64,000 bases of DNA from Myxococcales bacterium (GTDB taxonomy: Bacteria > Myxococcota_A > Polyangia > Polyangiales > Houyiibacteriaceae): positions 98,707 to 162,706 of the forward strand of contig JAOTYL010000010.1 of assembly GCA_029861865.1 (NCBI GenBank), in the 5' to 3' direction. Each line of letters starts with the position of its first letter. Positions within the stretch are counted from its first letter, which is position 1. Below are positions 17,951-26,698 of the stretch, piece after piece. The position numbers were made by a program, and so were the translations under genes. The notes beneath the pieces were generated by a model. It did no database searches. It was not told the DNA's origin and saw only the letters and a list, made by a program, of their open reading frames with translations.

Positions 17951-19165
17951 ATGGGTGGGATCGCAATTGCATGCGTGCTGGCGGCGATCATGTCGTGGCC
18001 CACCCCTGCCGGCGCCCAGACCGCGGTCCCAGCCCCCTCGTGGGCCAGGTCGATCGAAGTGGTCGACGACGGCGCCCCTGCCATGCTCGCGCCGAACCCG
18101 GACGCCCGCCGTCGCGGCACGATCGGTGCGGGCACTCGTCTTGGATTCTCCCGGCGCGTCTTCGGCAAGGGGTGTTCGACCGGAGTTTGGTTCGAGACCG
18201 CCGACGGGCTCTTCATTTGCGAGGAGCACGTCAGGCCCTCGACAGCCCTGCCAGGCCCAAAAGTCGAGCCGGTCACCGAAGGAACGCGCCTGCCTCAGCG
18301 CTACGCGTTCATCCGCGTCGACGGAACCCGCGCCTACGCCCACCCTAGCGACTACTTCGCCAACGACTACATCGAGGCGTTTGGTCGCGGGTTTGGGATC
18401 GTCGTCACCGGCGAGCAAGTCTATGGTGGGGTCGAGTTTGTGCGGACGCGCCGCCACCTCTGGGTCGAGCGAGCGTCGGTGCGTTTCGTGAGCGGAAGCC
18501 CGTTCAGGGGCGTGGCATTGGAGCCCGGTGCGCCCCTCGACATAGCGTGGGTCTCTCGTCGCCCATCGAAGGTTTACGACAAACCGTACGGTCGCGTCGA
18601 GCGTCGTCTCGAACGCCACGTGCGCATTCGGATCGAGACCACCAAAGGTGCATGGGCGAAGCTCCGCGAGGGTGGATGGATGAAAACCGCCGACCTCGCG
18701 CGTCCGCGAGTCGTCCCGCCGCCCGAGGGTGTTGGCGCGAACGACCGGTGGATCGACGTTGATGTGGCCCAACAAGTCCTGGTGGCCTACGAGGGTCACG
18801 CGCCGAGGTTCGCGACTTTGGTCTCTTCGGGAAGGGAGAGCAAAGCCTCGAAAACGCCACTCGGGGTCTTCGAGCTCTGGGTGAAGCTCGACTACACCGA
18901 CATGGACGACATCGAGCGGACCGACATCTCCCGGAACTACTCGATTCAAGACGTGCCTTGGGTTCAGTTTTTCAAGGGCTCCTACGGCTTCCACGCGGCC
19001 TTTTGGCACGACGACTTCGGCCGACGCCGAAGCCACGGCTGCATCAACCTCTCCCCCGCCGACGCGCGCTACCTCTTCCAGTTCACCGAGCCCGTCCTCC
19101 CGGCGGGATGGAACGCAATCCTGTCGATCCCCGAAGACCGGGCCACCAAAGTCCAAGTCCGCTAA
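17951..19165 (+). CDS. Secreted L,D-transpeptidase (YkuD domain)
   Basis: About 404 residues from ATG 17951 (TTG 17942 is an alternative). A signal peptide (MGGIAIACVLAAIM...AGAQ) exports it. The middle contains beta-rich, SH3-like sections, and the YkuD domain occupies roughly residues 250-395. Its active site is clear: HDDFGRRRSHGCINLSP, with Cys about residue 364. Such enzymes make 3-3 cross-links in peptidoglycan or attach proteins to it. The gene follows the FHA/sigma-54 regulator by ~30 bp on the same strand and may be its target or operon partner. It ends just before a dispersed palindromic repeat at 19184. Confidence 0.93.
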   Translation: MGGIAIACVLAAIMSWPTPAGAQTAVPAPSWARSIEVVDDGAPAMLAPNPDARRRGTIGAGTRLGFSRRVFGKGCSTGVWFETADGLFICEEHVRPSTALPGPKVEPVTEGTRLPQRYAFIRVDGTRAYAHPSDYFANDYIEAFGRGFGIVVTGEQVYGGVEFVRTRRHLWVERASVRFVSGSPFRGVALEPGAPLDIAWVSRRPSKVYDKPYGRVERRLERHVRIRIETTKGAWAKLREGGWMKTADLARPRVVPPPEGVGANDRWIDVDVAQQVLVAYEGHAPRFATLVSSGRESKASKTPLGVFELWVKLDYTDMDDIERTDISRNYSIQDVPWVQFFKGSYGFHAAFWHDDFGRRRSHGCINLSPADARYLFQFTEPVLPAGWNAILSIPEDRATKVQVR

Positions 19166-19183
19166 CAGTGTCAGCTTCGAACA

Positions 19184-19220
19184 ATTAACCCTTCCAAAAA
19201 GGGGACAGTCCCCTTTTCCG
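19184..19220. repeat. Dispersed palindromic repeat, copy 1 (core GGGGACAGTCCCC)
   Basis: Core GGGGACAGTCCCC at 19201-19213, symmetric except for the central base, flanked by A5 on the left and T4 on the right. A left tail ATTAACCCTTCC (19184-19195) precedes the A-run. It sits in the 58-bp gap between two convergent genes and could fold as a bidirectional terminator. Related copies lie at 35109, 44666 and 47885. Confidence 0.85.
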
Positions 19221-19223
19221 CGG

Positions 19224-21656
19224 TTATGGGTTCGTTACTACGATCTCCGAAATCTTCGCGGCTTCGACGTCTTCTGGGCAGAACGGCATCCGTCTCCACA
19301 CCTTGGGCGAGTACAGCTCTTCGGTCATGTCCGAGTAGTGGTCCGAGGCAGGATCGCTCGACAGCGAGTAGCTCAGCAGGGCGTAGGCGTCCGGACATTC
19401 GGTCTCATCGAAGGTGACCGTCTGGATGTAGCTGGCGCCGTTGTCGAACTGTGTGTAGCCCTCACCCTCGACGAACGACGTGTCGACCGCGTTGAACATG
19501 AAAAGGTCGCCGCCGCCATGGATCGGAATGTCGGTGTCGCCGGCACGCCTAAACTGAACCTGACCCCACGGCCGATCGAGTGGAATGCCGCCATCCACGA
19601 GGAAGTCTACGCCTGCTCCAAGCGCGCATTTCACAGTTTCGACGACGTTTGGATCGGCAACGTTCAGCATGCGTGGCGTGTTAACTGGGTCGTCCGCATC
19701 AAAGGGAACCGCCCAGACGTCTTCGGCGCAAGGGCCACGTCCACGACAAAAGCGCGGCCAAAACTCGTTCCAGATCGAAGCCCCAACGCTGTCGTTGTTG
19801 AAGCGCCCGTCCCAACTGCGCAAAATCGTGCATGCTGTGGCCGCATCCGTCGGGTTTTGGCTGTACGCGACGTCACCGTCATCGGTTGGGCAAGCGCCTT
19901 CGCTCCAATCGCCGACACCGTCGCAAATCGTCAGCACATCGGTTCGCGTCATTTCCTCTGTGATGTTCCGGTTACCGAACATCAATTCTTGAACGAGCTC
20001 GACCGTGAAGCCCGGGTCGCCTAGCCCATCGGTCCCCGCGAGGCGCTCTTCGGCTTGAAGAAAGGCCTGCCGAGTACGCATGGATTGCTCGACGCGCTCG
20101 CGACCGATCAGCGGCGAGAAACCTTCGAGTGGCTCGTCGGGATTGCTCAACCAGTACGAGTCGTTCGAGTTCGCTACGTAGGTCCTGTTGCGGAGCTGCG
20201 GTAGGTTCCCCGGTCCAAAAAGCCCCGGTACGGGTGCGTCTTCATCGGATCCCCATTCGCAGTCACTACGCGAGCCGTTCAAGGTCGTCAGCCCGGCAAG
20301 CGACGAGATCAATGTCGCGTACGGGCTGTCGTCACAGTCTTCGAGCTTCTCAACGGTGACGTGCGGGACCGTCGTGACGTCCCCGTAAAACGCGTTTCCA
20401 TCGCGATCAGTCGCGGTCGTGTTCACCCAAGGTAGTGCGACGAACGTCCCGAGCGCGGCTTGTAGCTCATCGACGGATTGCGCCTTGTTCATCGCGAAGA
20501 ACTGATCGATCGCCCGGGTGTTGTCGATGTTGGCGTCCCGGAACGTCATGAGAGTGCCCGCCAAGGTCGGCCATCCACCCACAGCCTCGCTGATCGGAGT
20601 CAAGTCGATCACCGGCCCGAAGTGCGTGCTGTAGATGACCTCGGTGCGCTCTTCGATCGTGCCGTCCTCGAGCTTGACTTGGATGGTCACCTCGTTGGCT
20701 AGGATGTCGCGCTCCTCGTCATCATAGATGTATTTCATCGGGTCGTTCTCGACGAGGGTCACCTCATAGAGGGTGAAGCGCTCACCCGTCGACACGGTGT
20801 GCGACCACGCGACGTTGGCGTTGAAGCCGATGGCGACGATTGCGATCCCTTGTAGCGCTGCACCCATGATGTCGAACTCTCCGGGAATCGTCAGGTGCGC
20901 GATCGACCAGCGGAGCGGGCCCGACCACGGGAAGTGCGGGTTACCAAGCAGAATCCCGTACCCGGTTTGCGAGGCTTCCGAGCCGATCGCGTACATATTG
21001 CTGCCCATCTCCTCGGTGGTCGGTAGGCCAAAGTCGGACCTGTCGAACGGCAGGCTTTCCAGCGCTAACGGCGGCGCCAAGCTGGCCATCGCCTCGGTCG
21101 GAGCCTCTGCGGCGACGATGAAGCGTGCGAGCGGTCCGTGTCCCGCGCGAACGAGGAGCTTGCGATATACTCGGTAGACGTCGGTGTCGGCGATCTCGCG
21201 GACCCAATCCGCGCCGCGACAACCTTCATCACCTTCTGGCAGGTTGTCGACGCCGGTGTCTTGGAGATACTTATTGATGCCGGCGGCATACCCGCGAAGC
21301 GCCGATTGCAAGTCTTCGGTCTGTGAGTCTCGGAACTGGCCTTCGATGTACTCATCGGTGTTGATGAAGGTGTACAGGAAGTCCTGGTTGACGCTGCCTT
21401 CGTCTTCACCGAAGTAACGCGCACTCTGTCCGTTGGCACGGACGATTTCTTTCATGAGCACACAGAAGTTGTCCTCTGCGTACGCATAGCCGTTGCCGAA
21501 GCCCAAGCTGCCAAAGTTGGTAGCCGTCACGTGCGGAATACCAAACTCGGTTCGCACGATCCTCGCTTCGTACGTCTCGCTGCCGCTATCGTCTCCGCAG
21601 GCCACCGTCAGCACGCAAAATCCAGTTACCAAAGCCAATAAACGCATCACTCGCAC
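19224..21656 (-). CDS. Penicillin acylase family lipoprotein (Ntn hydrolase)
   Basis: An 810-residue penicillin-amidase family protein. It begins with a lipoprotein signal ending in LTVAC (Cys20) and a Gly/Asp/Ser linker. The alpha-subunit-like start (RTEFGIPHVTATNFGSLGFGNGYAYAEDN) is typical, and the self-processing site with the N-terminal nucleophile Ser219 lies in EEMGSNMYAIG. Downstream, GNPHFPW and the AWSHTVSTGERFTLYEV stretch match the beta subunit. Members hydrolyse acyl amides such as acyl-homoserine lactones or beta-lactam side chains; the substrate cannot be read here. The lipoprotein form suggests outer-membrane or periplasmic location. It is divergent from dapF across 198 bp. 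Confidence 0.93.
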   Translation of the reverse strand: MRVMRLLALVTGFCVLTVACGDDSGSETYEARIVRTEFGIPHVTATNFGSLGFGNGYAYAEDNFCVLMKEIVRANGQSARYFGEDEGSVNQDFLYTFINTDEYIEGQFRDSQTEDLQSALRGYAAGINKYLQDTGVDNLPEGDEGCRGADWVREIADTDVYRVYRKLLVRAGHGPLARFIVAAEAPTEAMASLAPPLALESLPFDRSDFGLPTTEEMGSNMYAIGSEASQTGYGILLGNPHFPWSGPLRWSIAHLTIPGEFDIMGAALQGIAIVAIGFNANVAWSHTVSTGERFTLYEVTLVENDPMKYIYDDEERDILANEVTIQVKLEDGTIEERTEVIYSTHFGPVIDLTPISEAVGGWPTLAGTLMTFRDANIDNTRAIDQFFAMNKAQSVDELQAALGTFVALPWVNTTATDRDGNAFYGDVTTVPHVTVEKLEDCDDSPYATLISSLAGLTTLNGSRSDCEWGSDEDAPVPGLFGPGNLPQLRNRTYVANSNDSYWLSNPDEPLEGFSPLIGRERVEQSMRTRQAFLQAEERLAGTDGLGDPGFTVELVQELMFGNRNITEEMTRTDVLTICDGVGDWSEGACPTDDGDVAYSQNPTDAATACTILRSWDGRFNNDSVGASIWNEFWPRFCRGRGPCAEDVWAVPFDADDPVNTPRMLNVADPNVVETVKCALGAGVDFLVDGGIPLDRPWGQVQFRRAGDTDIPIHGGGDLFMFNAVDTSFVEGEGYTQFDNGASYIQTVTFDETECPDAYALLSYSLSSDPASDHYSDMTEELYSPKVWRRMPFCPEDVEAAKISEIVVTNP

Positions 21657-21735
21657 CTTCCTACCGCTTGCCTGTCCTGTTGGGGCAACTCAATGGCGCG
21701 GACCCTATCACAGCCTCCCGACGGTGGCCGCCCGA

Positions 21736-21748
21736 CTTGGTTACCAAG
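21736..21748. promoter_or_regulatory. Inverted repeat CTTGGT-T-ACCAAG in divergent intergenic region
   Basis: A perfect 6-bp inverted repeat around one central base lies in the 198-bp gap between the acylase gene (minus) and dapF (plus). It could be an operator for either gene. It is short enough to be chance, and I see no second copy in the window. Confidence 0.25.
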
Positions 21749-21854
21749 GGTTTCGTGACGAGTTTCACCCCAAAGGCGCCACCTCCGGCGGCCCCCATCG
21801 GCTGTGCCGGTGCGCCTAGCGCCGCAAGGGTTGCGGTCCTAAGAGTGGCCTCCA

Positions 21855-22682
21855 ATGACCGTCCGGTTTTACAAATATGAAGGGCTTGGTAACGACTTCC
21901 TGATCATCGAGGAGGAGGACTTGGGGGACGTGCGGCTGACGACCGAGCAAGCGATTGCACTTTGCGATCGGCATCTCGGGGTTGGGGCGGACGGTGTGTT
22001 GGTGCTCGACGTGAGCGAGCCGTCGATGCACGTCATCAATTCCGATGGTTCGGTGCCCGAAATGTGCGGTAATGGAATCCGCTGCGCCGCACTTCATCTC
22101 GCGCGTCGAAGCGATCGGAAGAACCTCGAAGTCGCCATCGACACCGTGGCGGGTCCACAGCCATGTCGGGTCGAGCGCCACGGACGCACCGGGTCGGTCA
22201 TCGTGCAGATGAGGGGCGCGTCACTCTCGCCTCGCGAGATCGGGCTACGAAGCGAAACGCCTTGGCTCGACGAGCCGGTTCGGGTGGCGAACCAAGAGCT
22301 TCACGTCACGGCGGTCTCGATGGGCAATCCGCACGCGGTGACCTTCGACGATGTCGGAGACGCGCGCTTCGAGCTCGGGGACACGCTGCAGCATGACCCG
22401 CACTTCTCAAACGGCGTCAACGTGGGGTTCGTCTCCGAGCGCGAAGGCCACGCGATGCGCCTCGATGTCCTCGAGCGTGGCGCCGGTTGGACCCAAGCTT
22501 GCGGAACGGGTGCCGCTGCTGCTGCGGTTGCCGCGGTCGAGACGGGACGCGCGACGCGGGGCGAGCCGCTGAGCATTCGGTTGCCCGGTGGGACCCTGAC
22601 GATCACCGCTCGCGAGGTCGGCGAACCCGTGCAAATGGAAGGCCCAGCGCGGTTCGTCTTTCAGGGTGAAGTCGACCTCTAG
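21855..22682 (+). CDS. dapF: Diaminopimelate epimerase
   Basis: A 275-residue DapF that converts LL- to meso-diaminopimelate for lysine and peptidoglycan synthesis. The two catalytic cysteines are present: Cys71 in the MCGNGIRCAA motif and Cys216 in WTQACGTGA. The N-terminal KYEGLGNDFLIIE and NSDGS segments also match. The ATG at 21855 sits just inside a normal upstream region; no strong Shine-Dalgarno was evident. It stands alone before the DUF3604 lipoprotein gene 40 bp later, which may share its transcript. Confidence 0.97.
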   Translation: MTVRFYKYEGLGNDFLIIEEEDLGDVRLTTEQAIALCDRHLGVGADGVLVLDVSEPSMHVINSDGSVPEMCGNGIRCAALHLARRSDRKNLEVAIDTVAGPQPCRVERHGRTGSVIVQMRGASLSPREIGLRSETPWLDEPVRVANQELHVTAVSMGNPHAVTFDDVGDARFELGDTLQHDPHFSNGVNVGFVSEREGHAMRLDVLERGAGWTQACGTGAAAAAVAAVETGRATRGEPLSIRLPGGTLTITAREVGEPVQMEGPARFVFQGEVDL

Positions 22683-22722
22683 CGTTGATTGCAATATCGG
22701 CGACCTGCGTTACCTTAGGCCG

Positions 22723-24810
22723 ATGTCGCGTAGCTTATCCTTTCCCTTACTGGCCTCCATCGTCGCTTTGATCGCGCTCGGATGTGGTGACGACTCCGGA
22801 GGACCTGGGCCAGATGTGCCCGGGCGCTGCGCTGCCTTCGACGAGCTTCGCCAGCCCTTCTTCGGCGATACCCACGTTCACACCGTCCTTTCGTTGGACG
22901 CCAATCTGCAGGGCACCCGCCCGGGTCCGTCAGAGGCTTATGCGTTCGCCCGGGGCCAGCCGATCGGCGTTCAGCCGTACGAAGACGGTAACCCTCTTCG
23001 GACCGCGACACCCGATCCCGATCGGCCGATCGACTTCGTCATGCTGAGCGATCACGCCGAGTACCTCGGCACCATCGCGGCGTGCAACGACCCGACCTCG
23101 CCTGCCTACGATCGACCGGTTCCAGGAGGGACGAGCTGTGCGGACTACCGTGACGAGAGCCAGGTCGACCAAGTCTTCGTGCTCCTAAATGGCCTGACGG
23201 CTAGCAGCCCCGAGGGGGTCGAGTACCCAGCGCTGTGCGGCAGTGACCTCGGTGGCGACTGTATCGAGGCCGGAAAAGACGTCTGGACTCAAGTACAAGA
23301 GGCTGCAGAAGCCGTGTACGACCGCAGCGATAGTTGCAAGTTCACCTCCTTCGTCGGTTACGAGTGGAGCGCTGGGCCCGGTGCAGTGAACCTTCATCGC
23401 AACGTCATGTTCCGCAATGACATCGTGCCCGATCTCCCGATCAGCTATTTCGACGAGCCATACGTCGAAGACCTTTGGGCCGGCTTGCGTGAACAGTGCA
23501 TCGACACCGACACCGGGTGCGACGCGCTCGCCATCCCACACAACTCGAACCTCGCCAACGGCACTTTCTTCGAGAAACTGATGAAGGATGAGAGGCCCTT
23601 TGATATCGATTACGCACTGCTTCGTAACGAGCTCGAGCCGGTCATCGAGATCTTCCAGCATAAGGGCGCTTCGGAGTGTTTTCCGGGCCAAGCGATTTCC
23701 GATGAGCTCTGCGGCTTCGAGATTCTCCCCTATTCGAGCCTGGCCGCTGTCAATTTGCAGGCATTCAGCGACCCCGACCCAAGTGATTTCGTTCGTGGGG
23801 CATTGGGCGAGGGCATGAAGCTCGAGCTCGAGCTCGGGGTGAACCCCTTTCAACACGGCATCATCTCATCCACCGACACACACATCTCCACGCCTGGCTA
23901 CGACGACGAAAAGACATTCCTCGGTCATGGTGGTGCCGGTCAGCCCAACCGCGACTCCCTTCCCGAAGGGTTTCCCGATATCCAGTATCTCAACCCGGGG
24001 GGCCCGGCTGGGGTTTGGGCCGAGGAAAACTCACGCAACGCCATCTTCGAGGCGTTCCGCCGAAGAGAGACGTTCGGCACGAGCGGGCCGCGCATCGTAC
24101 CGCGGGTCTTTGGCGGTTGGGATCTGCCTTCGGACCTTTGTGACTCGCCGGACCTCGCGCGAATCGGTTACGAGCAAGGGGTGCCGATGGGAGGCGAGCT
24201 CAGCGATGCCCCGGTAGGTGGGACTCCGAAGTTTGTCGTCTCGGCCAAGCGGGACCCGATGGGCGCGCCGCTTCAACGGATTCAGATCGTGAAGGGCTGG
24301 CTCGACGGAGGAGACTACCAAGTCGAGGTCTACGACGTGGCTGGCAACCCCGACAATGGCGCAAGCGTTGACCTGGCGACCTGCGAGCCGCAAGGCAATG
24401 GTGCCGCGGACCTTTGCGCCGTCTGGGAAGACACGGCATTCGAGCCCACGCAACACGCCTACTACTACGTGCGCGTGATCGAAAACCCGACCTGCCGCTG
24501 GAGCGTACGGCAGTGCGTCGACGCCAACTACGATTGCGACAATCCGACGACACAGTTCGACTTCGATTGCTGTGACCCGACGGTGGGGCTCAACGTCGCC
24601 TTTTGTGACAGCGTGGCAGCCGGGCTCACCGGAGACGAGGCGGCGTGCTGTCGCACGGATGATCCAACCTCCTCGACCAAGGTCACGTTTTGCGATGCCG
24701 TCGCGCAAACCCTGCCGGCGGCCGACGGACAGTGCTGCCTGCCGCGCCTCGAGACCGCGATCCAAGAGCGCGCTTGGACGTCGCCGATTTGGTATCGACC
24801 CCCTAGTTGA
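22723..24810 (+). CDS. DUF3604 (PHP-like) lipoprotein
   Basis: A 695-residue protein from ATG 22723, chosen because a lipoprotein signal follows at once (lipobox LIALGC, Cys21). The body is the DUF3604 fold: FFGDTHVHTVLSLDA near the N-terminus and later MLSDHAEYLG and SSTDTHIS, His/Asp motifs like the metal sites of PHP phosphoesterases. A C-terminal ~100-residue section is unusually rich in paired cysteines (CCDPT, ACCRTDD, QCCLP). Neighbours are a PpiC isomerase and a HupE-type membrane protein joined by 1-bp TGATG overlaps. Reaction unknown; metal-dependent hydrolysis in the periplasm is the best guess. Confidence 0.88.
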   Translation: MSRSLSFPLLASIVALIALGCGDDSGGPGPDVPGRCAAFDELRQPFFGDTHVHTVLSLDANLQGTRPGPSEAYAFARGQPIGVQPYEDGNPLRTATPDPDRPIDFVMLSDHAEYLGTIAACNDPTSPAYDRPVPGGTSCADYRDESQVDQVFVLLNGLTASSPEGVEYPALCGSDLGGDCIEAGKDVWTQVQEAAEAVYDRSDSCKFTSFVGYEWSAGPGAVNLHRNVMFRNDIVPDLPISYFDEPYVEDLWAGLREQCIDTDTGCDALAIPHNSNLANGTFFEKLMKDERPFDIDYALLRNELEPVIEIFQHKGASECFPGQAISDELCGFEILPYSSLAAVNLQAFSDPDPSDFVRGALGEGMKLELELGVNPFQHGIISSTDTHISTPGYDDEKTFLGHGGAGQPNRDSLPEGFPDIQYLNPGGPAGVWAEENSRNAIFEAFRRRETFGTSGPRIVPRVFGGWDLPSDLCDSPDLARIGYEQGVPMGGELSDAPVGGTPKFVVSAKRDPMGAPLQRIQIVKGWLDGGDYQVEVYDVAGNPDNGASVDLATCEPQGNGAADLCAVWEDTAFEPTQHAYYYVRVIENPTCRWSVRQCVDANYDCDNPTTQFDFDCCDPTVGLNVAFCDSVAAGLTGDEAACCRTDDPTSSTKVTFCDAVAQTLPAADGQCCLPRLETAIQERAWTSPIWYRPPS

Positions 24811-25688
24811 TGCTCCGTGCACTCATTCACTTCTTCTTGATAGGCGCGCTGTTGTTTGCGGCCAAGGTCATCTTCGCGGGTGATGATGGGGATCGGCCCG
24901 AGATCACCGTTCGGATACCCCCAGATGCCACCGAGGCTGAAGTCGATAGGGAGATCGAAGATCAGATACTTCTGAACCAGGCGCGCCACTACCGATGGTA
25001 CCTCGGAGACCCGGTCATCTTCACGCATCTCGTTCGCAACATGCGATTCATCGAGCCCGATAGCACCGACGACGATCTCACCCTATTCAAACGCGCTCTA
25101 GAGATGAACATGCAGGAGCATGACCCGGTCGTTCGCGCACGGCTGCTCTACCGCGCCCGCGAAGCTCTCACGTATGTGCCCAAAGACCGAATGCCGACGC
25201 GAGAGGATCTCGAAGAGCACCGCACGGCCCATCGAGACCGGTTCGAGCGGGAGGGCAAGGTGCGCTTCGAGCATGTGTTCCTGAGTGGCACCAAACGCGG
25301 AGAAGCCCTCGCTTCGGACGCGGTCGCGATGCGCGCACAGCTAGAAGCCCTAGGCGATGCGGCTCCGACAGAGCTCGGCGACCCGCTCCCGGCTCTTAGG
25401 GCGGTGCAATCCTCGACCATTTCGCAGGTGAAAGCGGCCTATGGAGCCGAGCTCGCCGGGGTCGTCGATGAGGGCGTAGTCGGTTCGTGGCGCGGTCCTG
25501 TTCCTTCGGTTTATGGAGTCCACTTCGTTCGCGTGCTCGAGAAAGAGCCATCTTCGGTTCCGGCGTTGACGATCATCGAGGCCGAGGTTCGCGCGGATTT
25601 GCTCTCGGAGATCGAGGAAGAGCTCAGCAAGGAGCGAATGGAAGTGCTTCGTGACGCGTACGTCGTCCACGTCGAGAGGACCCCTTGA
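24810..25688 (+). CDS. PpiC-type peptidyl-prolyl isomerase, membrane-anchored
   Basis: 292 residues from ATG 24810, which overlaps the preceding stop by one base (TGATG). An uncleaved signal or anchor helix (residues 6-24) precedes a helical N-domain and a parvulin/PpiC-like domain around residues 140-250 (VRFEHVFLSGTKRGEALA, SWRGPVPSVYGVHFVRVLEKE). Parvulin domains isomerise prolyl bonds and help fold exported proteins. Its placement suggests a dedicated chaperone for the large Cys-rich DUF3604 lipoprotein. Its own stop overlaps the next gene by one base. Confidence 0.88.
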   Translation: MLRALIHFFLIGALLFAAKVIFAGDDGDRPEITVRIPPDATEAEVDREIEDQILLNQARHYRWYLGDPVIFTHLVRNMRFIEPDSTDDDLTLFKRALEMNMQEHDPVVRARLLYRAREALTYVPKDRMPTREDLEEHRTAHRDRFEREGKVRFEHVFLSGTKRGEALASDAVAMRAQLEALGDAAPTELGDPLPALRAVQSSTISQVKAAYGAELAGVVDEGVVGSWRGPVPSVYGVHFVRVLEKEPSSVPALTIIEAEVRADLLSEIEEELSKERMEVLRDAYVVHVERTP

Positions 25689-26698
25689 TGCGACGCGTGC
25701 CACTTCTCATCGCCGTCGCCGCGCTGTTCGTCGTGGGACCCGGGCATGCATGGGCCCATCCACTTGCGCCTGCGGTGCTCTCATTCACGCCAGGCCCTGA
25801 CGAAGGCACGATCACCATGACGTGGCGCTCCCCGGTCAAACGACCGAAGGGCCAATCGCTCGAGCCCCGCATTCCCGAAGGTTGCGAGCCACTCGGACCG
25901 ACCGAGCGTCGGCTCACCAAGGACGCGACCACCATCATCGATACGACGCTCTTGCGCTGTGCCCCACCCGATCTCGTAGGCTTGATGATTCGCGTCGATG
26001 GTCTCTCCGACTCGACGGTGAATGTCGTCATGCGCCTCGCCAGGCCTGACGGATCAGTCGATCACTCGATCATGGATGCGAGGAGCCCATCGCTCACCAT
26101 CGCCGCACCCGAAGAAGAAACCCATTCGTTCTTCGATTACTTGGCGCTCGGCATCGAGCACTTGGTGACCGGTTGGGACCACATGACTTTCGTCATCGGT
26201 CTTCTCATCCTGTTTGGCTGGCACCGGCGTTTGATCGCTGCGGTCACGGCGTTCACGCTCGGGCACAGTCTCACGCTGGCGCTTTCGGTTCTCGGCATCG
26301 TGTCGGTGCCCCAGGCGTTGGTCGAGGCGCTGATCGCCATGACCATCGTCGTCCTGGCCGTCGAGATCCAATCGGGTGGACACGGTCCGGTCTGGAAGCA
26401 TCCGTGGTCTTTGCCCGCAGCGCTCGGCCTGCTTCACGGCCTCGGATTCGCTTCGGTGCTGTTTGACGCGGGCCTTCCAGTGGACGAAATTCCCCTCGCG
26501 CTCTTCGCCTTCAACCTCGGCCTCGAGGTAGGGCAGTTGGGCATCATCGCCGTCGCGTGGGTGACCTACAGAGTCTTTCGTGGTGCAATTCCAACACCCT
26601 GGCGCGATGATCGCACCATCCCCGCCTACATGATCGGGTCTATCGCCGCGTTTTGGGTCATCGAACGCACGCTCGCCGCGTTCGGGATCAGCGCCTAA
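25688..26698 (+). CDS. HupE/UreJ-family membrane protein
   Basis: 336 residues from ATG 25688 (TGATG overlap with the isomerase gene). A signal peptide (MRRVPLLIAVAALFVV...AWA) leads to a ~110-residue periplasmic beta domain, then the HupE/UreJ-like core: FFDYLALGIEHLVTGWDHMTFVIGLLILF with the conserved His and Asp, and AFTLGHSLTLAL. About six membrane helices follow. HupE/UreJ proteins are thought to move nickel or other metals; here hydrogenase and urease genes are absent, so metal supply to the DUF3604 enzyme is a reasonable inference. Its end overlaps the convergent 515-residue gene by 4 bp. Confidence 0.9.
   Translation: MRRVPLLIAVAALFVVGPGHAWAHPLAPAVLSFTPGPDEGTITMTWRSPVKRPKGQSLEPRIPEGCEPLGPTERRLTKDATTIIDTTLLRCAPPDLVGLMIRVDGLSDSTVNVVMRLARPDGSVDHSIMDARSPSLTIAAPEEETHSFFDYLALGIEHLVTGWDHMTFVIGLLILFGWHRRLIAAVTAFTLGHSLTLALSVLGIVSVPQALVEALIAMTIVVLAVEIQSGGHGPVWKHPWSLPAALGLLHGLGFASVLFDAGLPVDEIPLALFAFNLGLEVGQLGIIAVAWVTYRVFRGAIPTPWRDDRTIPAYMIGSIAAFWVIERTLAAFGISA

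Noticed and set aside
17399..19156. A 585-codon open frame on the minus strand opposite the activator and the YkuD gene.
   Set aside because: The plus strand carries two clear proteins with known motifs. The minus frame has no motif and is a GC-driven antisense shadow.
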